Source: Firmicutes bacterium CAG:194 (GTDB lineage: Bacteria; Bacillota; Clostridia; Lachnospirales; Lachnospiraceae). Taken from it: a stretch of DNA of 35,634 bases. Shown piece by piece: positions 23,468-30,021 of the stretch (positions are counted from its first letter, which is position 1; every line of letters begins with the position of its first letter). The translations under genes were made by a program, and so were the position numbers. The stretch is taken from assembly GCA_000432915.1 (NCBI GenBank), contig HF995231.1:9200-44833 (forward strand), written 5' to 3'. The notes beneath the pieces were generated by a model. The model had not been told where the DNA came from. It ran no database searches and was given only the letters and a program-made list of their open reading frames with translations.

Positions 23468-23500
23468 AGTATACAGCATGGGCAGTTCAAAATTTGTCAA
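23468..23500 (-). promoter_or_regulatory. spoIIE-type promoter with 21-bp spacer (candidate Spo0A-activated)
   Basis: On the minus strand TTGACA (23495-23500) and TATACT (23468-23473) are both consensus but 21 bases apart. In B. subtilis, spoIIE and spoIIG have this 21-22-bp spacing and need Spo0A-P. The -35 overlaps TTTGACA, one base off the reverse 0A-box TTCGACA. Start codon about 33 bases downstream of the -10. Confidence 0.65.
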
Positions 23501-23581
23501 AATGTGGTGGGCACTTGTTTTTTCTTATTCACAACAGAAACGAGAGACGCTCTGCGAATCCCGCTCTGATTAGCGGTCGTC

Positions 23582-23608
23582 AAATGCACCGCATAAATGC
23601 GTGCATTT
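23582..23608. repeat. Hairpin upstream of the spoIIE promoter
   Basis: AAATGCAC (23582-23589) pairs with GTGCATTT (23601-23608), with inner GCATaaATGC. It lies between the divIC terminator and the spoIIE-type promoter. Function unknown. Confidence 0.4.
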
Positions 23609-23629
23609 TCCTCGTCGCCATAACAAAAT

Positions 23630-23659
23630 AAGCAGAAGCCGATTTATCAGCTCCTGCTT
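23630..23659 (-). terminator. Terminator behind divIC
   Basis: AAGCAGGAGC / GCTTCTGCTT with a 10-base loop, followed on the minus strand by ATTTTGTTATGG. It overlaps the divIC stop codon, so the rqcP-yabP-yabQ-divIC unit ends here and the spoIIE-type gene needs its own promoter. Confidence 0.7.
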
Positions 23660-23963
23660 ACTTTGTTGTCTTAAATATGATCTCTCCATTATGAACAAGT
23701 CCCAGCTTTTCTTCTGCGATCTCTTCCACATAAGAATCTGTCTGGACATATTTTTTCAATTCTTCCAATTCCTCGGCTCTTGCTTCCTCGTCTGCTATCT
23801 GCTGCTTGAGCTCCTCCTGTCTGACAACGTATTGATCCTGTTTTTCTTTCAGCTCCACACACTTGATGGAAACCATCAGCATCAACACAATGACAACCGT
23901 CGAAACCAAAAACATACCAGACCGATTCTGCCGCCTTCCCCGATACCTTCTACGGCTCATCAC
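23658..23963 (-). CDS. divIC: Septum formation initiator protein DivIC/FtsB family
   Basis: This 101-residue bitopic membrane protein has a short Arg-rich cytoplasmic lead (SRRRYRGRRQNR), one transmembrane helix (about residues 17-34, MFLVSTVVIVLMLMVSIK), then a coiled coil (VVRQEELKQQIADEEARAEE) and the C-terminal KYVQTDSYVEEIAEEKLGLV motif of the DivIC/FtsB family. The family works with FtsL and DivIB in recruiting septal peptidoglycan synthesis. The start is either the GTG at 23963 or the ATG at 23960; a GGGGAA ribosome binding site suits the ATG. It overlaps yabQ by 11-14 bases. The placement after yabP-yabQ matches the cluster in Bacillus and Clostridia. Confidence 0.92.
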   Translation of the reverse strand: MMSRRRYRGRRQNRSGMFLVSTVVIVLMLMVSIKCVELKEKQDQYVVRQEELKQQIADEEARAEELEELKKYVQTDSYVEEIAEEKLGLVHNGEIIFKTTK

Positions 23964-24453
23964 GATTCCCCATTTCTAACTGGTTTTTGTGTTTACATAA
24001 AGTTATCTTACCTTCTTTTATGTTAGCCGTCAACTTCTTTTTTAGCCGGTTTCTGCCGCTCCTAATAGCCCGCAAACCCTTTATAATTGGGCGTTTTACA
24101 AAGTTTAGTGGGATGCTCAGAATACGCACCACTATATCTAGTATGCGACGTATAACTGTTGACATAAAATTTACCAAAAAATCCCTGAAAATTTTTTTAT
24201 AAAGAAACATACCGGTAGCAAGACCGAACACGGCAAACCAGCGCAGCGTTCCTGCATTCATACGATACAGCAACGAAAAAATGACGATCCCCGCAAAAAG
24301 CCAGAACAAAAGATCCTCGATCGCAACCAGAACAGATCCATGCGGCAGTACACGTCTTACAATTCTGATCTGATCGTAAATAAAAGTGATCACAGCCCCT
24401 GTTACAAAGCAGAACAACCAGAAAATACCCTGATCTATCACTTCCGTACTCAT
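23950..24453 (-). CDS. yabQ: Spore cortex biosynthesis protein YabQ
   Basis: This 167-residue membrane protein has about four hydrophobic segments (IFWLFCFVTGAVITFIYDQI, LLFWLFAGIVIFSLLY, RWFAVFGLATGMFLYKKI and a weaker one) and a basic C-terminal tail. YabQ is required for spore cortex formation in Bacillus and localises to the forespore outer membrane (family knowledge). The opening MSTEVIDQGIFWLFCFVTGA with a following YDQIRIVRR motif matches the clostridial family. Its ATG overlaps the yabP stop codon by one base (TAATG), and its end overlaps divIC, so the genes are translationally coupled. Confidence 0.9.
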   Translation of the reverse strand: MSTEVIDQGIFWLFCFVTGAVITFIYDQIRIVRRVLPHGSVLVAIEDLLFWLFAGIVIFSLLYRMNAGTLRWFAVFGLATGMFLYKKIFRDFLVNFMSTVIRRILDIVVRILSIPLNFVKRPIIKGLRAIRSGRNRLKKKLTANIKEGKITLCKHKNQLEMGNRDEP

Positions 24454-24743
24454 TATTTAAACAATCTGCCCAAAAAGGACTCTCCCTTCTCCCCATACTG
24501 ACCGGCATCTGAATAAGTGAATGAGTCGATCTGCCCCTCGATATCCACTTCTCCGCGCTCTAATGTCAGACGGTTTACGTGCAGATCCTTCCCCTTGATC
24601 ATCAGCATGCCCTGATCTGTTTCCAGCAGGATCTCTGCCAGATCAAAAGAGAGCACATCTGCCACGCCGCTGACCATACATGTCCTTCTGTTTGTCAGCA
24701 TGACTTTATGTGCTCTCTGCTTTGTCGCCATATTCTCTTCCAT
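24453..24743 (-). CDS. yabP: Sporulation protein YabP
   Basis: This 96-residue protein has the YabP/YqfC beta-rich fold: HKVMLTNRRTCMVSGVADVL, ETDQGMLMIKGKDLHVNRLT and the end GEVDIEGQIDSFTYSD. YabP interacts genetically with spore coat and cortex formation in Bacillus. The frame is open further upstream to 24887, but the ATG at 24743 has GGAGG six bases before it and gives the normal family length. Immediately followed by yabQ with a one-base overlap, and preceded by rqcP with a 67-base gap. Confidence 0.93.
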   Translation of the reverse strand: MEENMATKQRAHKVMLTNRRTCMVSGVADVLSFDLAEILLETDQGMLMIKGKDLHVNRLTLERGEVDIEGQIDSFTYSDAGQYGEKGESFLGRLFK

Positions 24744-24810
24744 GTCATTCCTCCCATATATGATCCCTTGTTTATTCTTTTCAATATATGTGAGAAATCC
24801 TGATTTATAA

Positions 24811-25050
24811 CTACAACAGTTTAAACATTTCCTTTGCTTCTTCCTTCCGCACGGTTTCCTGTACGGAAAGTACTTCTGCTTTGACATCTTTATTGCCGAA
24901 GTTGATCGTGATCACATCGCCGGCCTTCACTTCCGTACCTGCCTTTGCGACCTTGTCATTGAGCATGACACGTCCTGCATCACAGGCATCGTTTGCAACG
25001 CTGCGGCGTTTGATCAGTCTGGATACTTTTAAATATTTATCAAGTCTCAT
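24811..25050 (-). CDS. rqcP: S4-domain RNA-binding protein RqcP (YabO/Hsp15-like)
   Basis: This 79-residue protein is one S4 RNA-binding domain: MRLDKYLKVSRLIKRRSVAN, then DACDAGRVMLNDKVAKAGTE, the classical alpha-L fold. RqcP binds the peptidyl-tRNA-loaded 50S subunit with RqcH and promotes poly-alanine tailing in bacterial ribosome quality control (family knowledge). The ORF extends upstream to 25095, but the ATG at 25050 has GAGGAA before it and starts at the conserved MRLDKYLK. The order rqcP-yabP-yabQ-divIC is conserved in Firmicutes. Confidence 0.93.
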   Translation of the reverse strand: MRLDKYLKVSRLIKRRSVANDACDAGRVMLNDKVAKAGTEVKAGDVITINFGNKDVKAEVLSVQETVRKEEAKEMFKLL

Positions 25051-25135
25051 GTTGTTTCCTCTTTTCTCATTATTACTTCTGTCCCATTGCTGCATCAGCT
25101 TTACTATGATTACCTATCTTACAACGCAGACGGGA

Positions 25136-26470
25136 TCAGCGCAAGAGGGAAGAAACTGCCCGGCGTCCGAAAAAGCGCGGATATATATTTTTATACCGGT
25201 AAATACTCAGTACAATGCCCATCAGCGTATAAGACAATAAAATATTGCCGCCGCCTGCTGACAGGAAAGGAAGAGAGGTCGCACAGGCGGGAAACAGTCC
25301 GAGATTGATCATAATATTCAGTCCGGTCTGTGTCAGGAAAACCGTTCCGCATCCACAGCCCATCATGAAGCCAAGCTCATTTTTCTGATGCAGGGCTGCA
25401 CCGAATACAAGCACAAGCAGGATACCAAGAAGACAGCAGAGCAAAATGCCTGCCAAAATACCATATTCCGACCAAAGATACGTGAAAATATAATCCGCAT
25501 TCAGATCCGGCAGTTTCGCACCTGCCTGCTGATCCATAGCACCGATCCAAGTTAGCGACTGATAACTTTCCCGGAGTGCTGCAGTCACGTAACCGGCTTC
25601 GCCTCCTCCTGTCGCAAAAGTCTTCAGCCGCATAATCTGGTAAGGCGCAAGTATTTGTAATTTGTAGAGCAGGAAAAGCCCCAGTATGGGAAGCAGCAGT
25701 ACAACAGACCACAAAGCGGTCAGCACCTTCCATTTCGAAACTTTGAACCATCCCTTTGCCACCGCAAGCGTCAGTACAACAGATAAGCAGATCGCAAACG
25801 AGAATGTCATGGAAATACTGTTTGCCCGCCCAAGGATCACTACCGGTAAGAGCATCCAGATCAGGCTCTTCAAAAGCCCTCGATAGCCCTGTCCATAATA
25901 CTGGTACAGGATCGCTCCGTACAATGGTACATAAATAAATCCGAGAAACGGAGAAGAAATGTGATAACTGCCTATTGTAATATAGTAAAGACTTCCATTG
26001 GCCATGCTGCCAAATAGGACAGCATATCCCCCAACAAGCAGTATCGCTGCGCCGATCCACTTTGCATATGCGGCGATCCGTGTATAATCCACATACTGCA
26101 CAATGCTCATCAATACGATACCGGTCATAACAAAGAACACATATTGTGTTCCATCCATATAGGATGTACCATCTCCCAACTGTCTGCTGATCTCCATCTG
26201 CAAAAAGGTACCAATCCCGCTGATCAGCGCCACAAATGCCAAAAGTCCCCAAGCGGTCTGCGGCTTATGGACAGTATCCAGAGAGATGCCTGCCTGCACG
26301 GGATCTCCCATATCACGTACTGCTGCTGCCCTCGCTTCATCCGGGCTCATACCGTTTTTCAGATTCTCAGCGATCTGGTCCTCTATATGTCCCCTGATCT
26401 CTTCTTCTATAAAAGGACGCGCCTTTTTGCTGCGGATCTGTGATAATATTTTTTCTAAATATTCATCCAT
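25136..26470 (-). CDS. FtsW/RodA/SpoVE-family protein with N-terminal HAAS (permease-prefix) domain
   Basis: This 444-residue protein begins with a cytoplasmic HAAS-like domain (residues 1-65: YLEKILSQIRSKKARPFIEE, EEIRGHIEDQIAENLKNGMS, DEARAAAVRDMGDP). It is followed by about ten transmembrane segments of the SEDS type. SEDS marks include GGGEAGYVTAALRESYQSLTW, ADYIFTYLWSEYGILAG and the end region LPFLSAGGGNILLSYTLMGI. SEDS proteins polymerise glycan chains of peptidoglycan. The HAAS domain normally occurs on proteins paired with a PadR regulator, and a PadR gene does lie 12 bases ahead. This pairing with an FtsW-type protein is less usual than with ABC permeases. Catalytic residues were not verified one by one. 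Confidence 0.85.
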   Translation of the reverse strand: MDEYLEKILSQIRSKKARPFIEEEIRGHIEDQIAENLKNGMSPDEARAAAVRDMGDPVQAGISLDTVHKPQTAWGLLAFVALISGIGTFLQMEISRQLGDGTSYMDGTQYVFFVMTGIVLMSIVQYVDYTRIAAYAKWIGAAILLVGGYAVLFGSMANGSLYYITIGSYHISSPFLGFIYVPLYGAILYQYYGQGYRGLLKSLIWMLLPVVILGRANSISMTFSFAICLSVVLTLAVAKGWFKVSKWKVLTALWSVVLLLPILGLFLLYKLQILAPYQIMRLKTFATGGGEAGYVTAALRESYQSLTWIGAMDQQAGAKLPDLNADYIFTYLWSEYGILAGILLCCLLGILLVLVFGAALHQKNELGFMMGCGCGTVFLTQTGLNIMINLGLFPACATSLPFLSAGGGNILLSYTLMGIVLSIYRYKNIYPRFFGRRAVSSLLR

Positions 26471-26482
26471 AGTTACCCTCCG

Positions 26483-26812
26483 CTATCCTTGAAAAGCCAG
26501 CACGTTTGTCACGGCGGAAGCATATTCCTGCCATTCTTCCGTCTTTTTGGCAAGCTCCTGTTTTCCCTTTTTCGTAATGCTGTAATATTTTCTGACCTTT
26601 CCCGCATATTCCTGTTCGTAAGCGGTAAGTAACCCTTTTTCCTCCATGCCATGCAGGAGCGGATATAAAGTACCTGCCTTAAGTTCAAATACATTCCGGG
26701 ATTTCCGGCGGAGTGTGTCGATCATCTCATAGCCATACATATCCTTCTCTTTTAAAAGCCCCAAAAGCAGCATTGTCATACTGCCTGATACAAGTGATTT
26801 TTCTACTGCCAT
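26483..26812 (-). CDS. PadR-family transcriptional regulator
   Basis: This 109-residue winged-helix protein has GSMTMLLLGLLKEKDMYGYE at the N-terminus, FELKAGTLYPLLHGMEEKGL as the recognition helix region and EYAGKVRKYYSITKKGKQEL as the wing, all standard PadR-family 2 features. Such regulators usually repress their own operon, with the partner protein encoded directly behind; here the HAAS-FtsW protein starts 12 bases downstream. A nine-bp inverted repeat in the promoter region is a likely operator. The ribosome binding site is AAAGGAG. Confidence 0.95.
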   Translation of the reverse strand: MAVEKSLVSGSMTMLLLGLLKEKDMYGYEMIDTLRRKSRNVFELKAGTLYPLLHGMEEKGLLTAYEQEYAGKVRKYYSITKKGKQELAKKTEEWQEYASAVTNVLAFQG

Positions 26813-26841
26813 TTTTGTACTCCTTTCTCATTATATAGATT

Positions 26842-26875
26842 GTCGATATATCGGTTATCTATATATTATATCGAC
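26842..26875 (-). promoter_or_regulatory. Candidate PadR operator upstream of the padR gene
   Basis: GTCGATATA (26842-26850) and TATATCGAC (26867-26875) form a perfect 9-bp inverted repeat with a 16-base gap, within a very AT-rich stretch that also carries several ATCTAT words. It lies 30-63 bases before the padR start codon, where the promoter should be. Autoregulation is inferred. Confidence 0.55.
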
Positions 26876-26942
26876 CATCTATCTATGTCAAGGGCGGATT
26901 TTATTTGTAAGAAGAATCTTGAAATGATAAGATGCATGGCAT

Positions 26943-27001
26943 CAAAAAACCGGCTGGTTACCATTAGCTTTCTTATCTGCTCCGGGTAACCTTCGCCGGT
27001 T
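26943..27001 (-). terminator. Terminator of the DUF1648 gene, behind the MITE
   Basis: AACCGGC / GCCGGTT outer (26948-26954, 26995-27001) and GGTTACC / GGTAACC inner arms form a bulged hairpin followed on the minus strand by TTTTTT. The MITE copy B lies between this terminator and the gene it serves. Confidence 0.7.
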
Positions 27002-27045
27002 ATCTGAATTTCGGTGTGTATTTATTGAATTAAATTGTTGTCATT

Positions 27046-27264
27046 GTAACTATTCAGAACCACATTCGCAAAATCGCATCTTACGATGCTTTCCTTTTGC
27101 TCATTAATGACCTCGCTCATGCAAAATCTGCTTCGCAGATGAGCGAGGCTGCATCATGCATCTTCGATGCATGACATTATGAGGTTACTTCGCCATATAA
27201 ATCCGTAAAAATCTGCCCATAAATGGTCAGCTTATTACGGATTTGCATGGCTCTGAATAGTTAC
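27046..27264. mobile_element. 219-bp MITE, copy B, at the end of the DUF1648 gene
   Basis: Same length as copy A (6979-7197), with about four substitutions (near 27062-27064, 27104 and 27231). The terminal inverted repeats GTAACTATTCAGA are intact. The flanks TTGTCATT and ATATTATT agree at only some positions, so no clean 8-bp duplication is seen here. The right end supplies the TAA stop codon of the DUF1648 gene. The internal two-hairpin unit is at 27111-27173. Confidence 0.85.
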
Positions 27265-27740
27265 ATATTATTATGCTTCTGGAATGCGACTATATAGTAA
27301 ATGATCGTCACTGTCAGCGCTCCCACAAATAGAATAATAGAAGCCCAGCCCGCATCTTTTCCACGGTAAATGCTGATCGTGAGAAACAGGGTAAATACGC
27401 TGATCTCCAGCTCCATCCATGCGATCATGGATATCATATCCTGTAATGCCCTGACCGCATTTTGCGGTTTCAGCTTTGACGGCGTATTCCACATGGTTGG
27501 CGGCATAACATGCATGATCAGACTGGTCATGCCATTGCAGATCAGCATGATAATAGGAAGAATCAAAAGCGTTCCCGGTGAGCCATATCCGTCGATCTCG
27601 CCGCTCATCGTAAAATGCGTCGGTATCTCGTCCGGTAAAGTTGCCATACCAACAATCGCAATGATAAAGCATACAAGCAAAAGTACATAGGACAGGATCT
27701 CCAGCACAAGATGCCTTTTTGTCATATATGGTTTGTTCAT
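27261..27740 (-). CDS. DUF1648-domain membrane protein
   Basis: This 159-residue protein has four predicted transmembrane helices and the DUF1648 signature LPDEIPTHFTMSGEIDGYGS in the first loop. DUF1648 occurs in SdpI-like immunity proteins and other small membrane proteins; here only this domain and two more helices are present, and no toxin gene is adjacent, so an immunity role is unproven. The stop codon TAA is made from the GTAAC terminal base string of the inserted MITE, so the original C-terminus may have been slightly different. The ribosome binding site is AAAGGGG. Confidence 0.85.
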   Translation of the reverse strand: MNKPYMTKRHLVLEILSYVLLLVCFIIAIVGMATLPDEIPTHFTMSGEIDGYGSPGTLLILPIIMLICNGMTSLIMHVMPPTMWNTPSKLKPQNAVRALQDMISMIAWMELEISVFTLFLTISIYRGKDAGWASIILFVGALTVTIIYYIVAFQKHNNM

Positions 27741-27810
27741 GTTTACACCCCTTTCCTACTATGGCTGCAGCATCATAAACCTATCAGTAATGAAACAATC
27801 GCAGATTGCA

Positions 27811-28008
27811 TCAATGTATATCAAGCTCCGGCGGTACATCCAGCTCGGTTGATACATATTTTCCATCTTTTTTACGCTGTCTGACACATTCGGAAAGCAG
27901 ATATTCTATCTGTCCGTTGACAGAACGGAAGTCATCTTCTGCCCATGCGGCAATATCGGCATATAGCTTTTCCGAAAGACGCAGCGGAATCTGTTTTTTG
28001 GCAGCCAT
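27811..28008 (-). CDS. Arc-like ribbon-helix-helix DNA-binding protein
   Basis: This 65-residue protein starts MAAKKQIPLRLSEKLYADIA, with the beta strand KQIPLRLSEKLY and helices AWAEDDFRSVNGQIEYLLSE, the Arc/MetJ ribbon-helix-helix fold in which a dimer binds a palindromic operator. The ATG overlaps the stop codon of the SPFH gene (TGATG), so both proteins are made in step. It probably controls the palindrome over the SPFH promoter (29060-29076). A conserved SPFH plus Arc pair is common in Lachnospiraceae, from memory. Confidence 0.85.
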   Translation of the reverse strand: MAAKKQIPLRLSEKLYADIAAWAEDDFRSVNGQIEYLLSECVRQRKKDGKYVSTELDVPPELDIH

Positions 28009-29036
28009 CAATAAAGACTTCCCGAATTTACGATGGGCTGCGCATCATGGTTGCCGCACAAAACAACTAAAAGATTTGATACCATGGCTGCTTTTCTCTC
28101 CTCATCCAGTTCAACGACCTGTTTCTGGCTAAGCTGCTCAAGAGCCATTTCCACCATACCGACAGCGCCGTCTACGATCATTTTTCTTGCATCTATGATA
28201 GCAGATGCCTGCTGACGCTGCAACATAACAGAGGCGATCTCCGGTGCATATGCCAGATAGGTGATCCTTGCCTCAACGATCTCAAGCCCTGCATCATTGA
28301 CCTTGCTCTGGATCTCATCACGGATCCTTGCTGCGACGATCTCGGCGGAACCTCTCAGGCTTCCTTCATCTGCCTGCCCGTCACCTGTCGTATCTACATT
28401 CGGTGCCACATCATATGGATAAATCCGCACAATATTACGAAGTGCGCTGTCGCACTGCAGAGATAAATATTCTTTGTAGTTATCTACGTTAAATACTGCT
28501 TTTGCGGTGTCTGTCACACGCCAGATCACGGCAATTCCGATCTCGACCGGATTACCGAGACAGTCATTGATCTTCTGTCTGCCGTTGTTCAGTGTCATTG
28601 CCTTTAAAGAAATCTTCTTTCCGGAAGCTTCTGCTACAGAAATTGCTGCGCTCTCTCCGGAAATATTGAGTGTTGTCTTGGCTGTCTGGATATCACCGGA
28701 CTGTGCCAGCTTTGTCGCTGCTGCAGGATTGATCGCACTGCAGAACGGATTGACAAAATAAAAGCCTGCTTCACGGATCGTACCGACATACTTACCAAAC
28801 AATGTCAGTACAAGTGCTTCCTGCGGCTTTAAAATACGCAGACCGCAAAGCGGGATCCACGCGATCGCTGTTACGACAATGCAGAGAACCATCAAGACAA
28901 GTGTGCCCGTACGCGGATAGTTTTCATAAGAGATCGCGAAAAGCACGATGCCCGTGATCGCCAGCGCATAAACCAGAAGCTCTGCCAGCAGAACTACCAT
29001 ACCGTTTTTCTTTGTTGTGTAAATTTTTTCATTCAT
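28008..29036 (-). CDS. SPFH/Band-7 domain membrane protein
   Basis: This 342-residue protein has two N-terminal transmembrane segments (about residues 13-35 and 44-66), followed by an SPFH (prohibitin/flotillin-like) domain: ILKPQEALVLTLFGKYVGTI, GNPVEIGIAVIWRVTDTAKA, LRNIVRIYPYD and ISAGL-type end EARITYLAYAPEIASVMLQR. SPFH proteins scaffold membrane microdomains or hold proteases such as FtsH. The C-terminal helix EMALEQLSQKQVVELDEERK follows. The cotranscribed ribbon-helix-helix gene overlaps its end. Promoter and palindromic operator are visible upstream. Confidence 0.92.
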   Translation of the reverse strand: MNEKIYTTKKNGMVVLLAELLVYALAITGIVLFAISYENYPRTGTLVLMVLCIVVTAIAWIPLCGLRILKPQEALVLTLFGKYVGTIREAGFYFVNPFCSAINPAAATKLAQSGDIQTAKTTLNISGESAAISVAEASGKKISLKAMTLNNGRQKINDCLGNPVEIGIAVIWRVTDTAKAVFNVDNYKEYLSLQCDSALRNIVRIYPYDVAPNVDTTGDGQADEGSLRGSAEIVAARIRDEIQSKVNDAGLEIVEARITYLAYAPEIASVMLQRQQASAIIDARKMIVDGAVGMVEMALEQLSQKQVVELDEERKAAMVSNLLVVLCGNHDAQPIVNSGSLY

Positions 29037-29059
29037 AGGAAATACCTTCCTTTCTATTT

Positions 29060-29096
29060 GATATCATCATGATATCACTTTGTATTTATTTGTCAA
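29060..29096 (-). promoter_or_regulatory. SPFH-RHH operon promoter with palindromic operator over the -10
   Basis: On the minus strand TTGACA (29091-29096), 16 bases, TATCAT (29069-29074). A perfect inverted repeat, GATATCA-tca-TGATATC (29060-29076), covers the -10. This is the place for a repressor; the ribbon-helix-helix protein of the same operon is the obvious candidate. Confidence 0.7.
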
Positions 29097-29149
29097 TAAA
29101 TATTTTTTCAAAACCACCATGCAATCCTCTACAGCAATTTCCAAAAGAA

Positions 29150-29173
29150 AAAAGACGGGAAAACCCGTCTTTT
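29150..29173. terminator. Bidirectional terminator behind the kdpDE-like operon
   Basis: AAAAGACGGG-aaaa-CCCGTCTTTT, perfect 10-bp stem. On the minus strand TTTTTTC follows. It ends the operon of the two-component system and the 41-residue peptide. Confidence 0.85.
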
Positions 29174-29182
29174 CATGTCCTG

Positions 29183-29308
29183 TTATCTGACTTCTTTCTG
29201 TTCCTGTTTATCCTTTTCTTTTGATCCGCCGTGTTCCATTTTCCATCCCCATATGCCTGCAGCGATCACTGCAAGACCCATGAGACCGGCAAAAATATTT
29301 TCCGCCAT
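29183..29308 (-). CDS. 41-residue single-pass membrane peptide
   Basis: The ORF starts MAENIFAGLMGLAVIAAGIW and ends KEKDKQEQKEVR. A hydrophobic helix (about residues 4-21) is followed by a charged tail. The ribosome binding site GGAGG precedes the ATG, and the gene sits 17 bases behind the response regulator and before a strong terminator, so it is clearly part of the operon. I do not recognise the family; a KdpF-like or sensor-modulating small protein is possible from position only. Confidence 0.75.
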   Translation of the reverse strand: MAENIFAGLMGLAVIAAGIWGWKMEHGGSKEKDKQEQKEVR

Positions 29309-29325
29309 TATGATAATCCTCCTTT

Positions 29326-30021
29326 TCAGACATCATTCATGCGGTAACCGACTCCCAGTTCATTTAATATGTATTTATATTCGCCCGGCTTTTCTCCGAA
29401 TTTTTTTCGGATATTTGCCATGTTGACCTGCAATTTTTTTACGCTGCCATAATCGGAATAACCCCATACCTTTTTGATGATTTCCGCATAGGTAAGTACT
29501 TTTCCCGCATGCAGCGCCAAAAGCTGTACAATATTATATTCTGTCTGTGTCAGTTTGATCTCTTCTCCCGCGATTGAAACCCTTCTTGCATCATATTCGA
29601 TTTCCATGTCATACAGAGAAAAAGATTCCCGCACGCTTTTACCCGTACCCTGAAAACGGCTGTTCCGAAGTGTTGCACGGACTCTTGCCAGAAGCTCCGC
29701 TGTCCCGAATGGCTTTGTCACGTAATCATTTGCGCCAAGATCCAGTGCCTCCACCTTATCAGACTCATCGGTTCTGGCTGACAGAACAACGATCGGTGTA
29801 TCATTTTTTGCCCTGATCTCCCGAATAACATCAACTCCATCCATATCGGGCAGTCCCAGATCCAGAATGACAAGATCCGGATTATGTGAAAAAAACATTG
29901 TCAGTCCGTTCTTTCCGTTCTGTGCAAAAATGACCTGATAATCATTCGTCTCAAAGATCATTTTCATAAAATTGCAAATATTCTTTTCGTCTTCTACTAC
30001 AAGAATTTTATAGCTGTTCAC
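29326..30021 (-). CDS. OmpR-family response regulator, KdpE-like
   Basis: This 231-residue regulator has a receiver domain with D54 (LVILDLGLPDMDG) as phospho-acceptor, T/S in VVLSARTD and K in NDYVTKPF, followed by a winged-helix DNA-binding domain (LTQTEYNIVQLLALHAGKVL ... KKLQVNMANIRKKFGEKPG). The sequence ...LNELGVGYRM is the usual KdpE-type end. It overlaps the sensor gene by 14 bases. No kdpFABC genes are in the window, so the target may be elsewhere. Confidence 0.93.
   Translation of the reverse strand: MNSYKILVVEDEKNICNFMKMIFETNDYQVIFAQNGKNGLTMFFSHNPDLVILDLGLPDMDGVDVIREIRAKNDTPIVVLSARTDESDKVEALDLGANDYVTKPFGTAELLARVRATLRNSRFQGTGKSVRESFSLYDMEIEYDARRVSIAGEEIKLTQTEYNIVQLLALHAGKVLTYAEIIKKVWGYSDYGSVKKLQVNMANIRKKFGEKPGEYKYILNELGVGYRMNDV

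Noticed and set aside
26943..27001. Riboswitch in the GC-rich bulged hairpin before the padR region
   Set aside because: It is followed by a run of T on the minus strand and lies behind, not before, a minus-strand gene; a plain terminator explains it.
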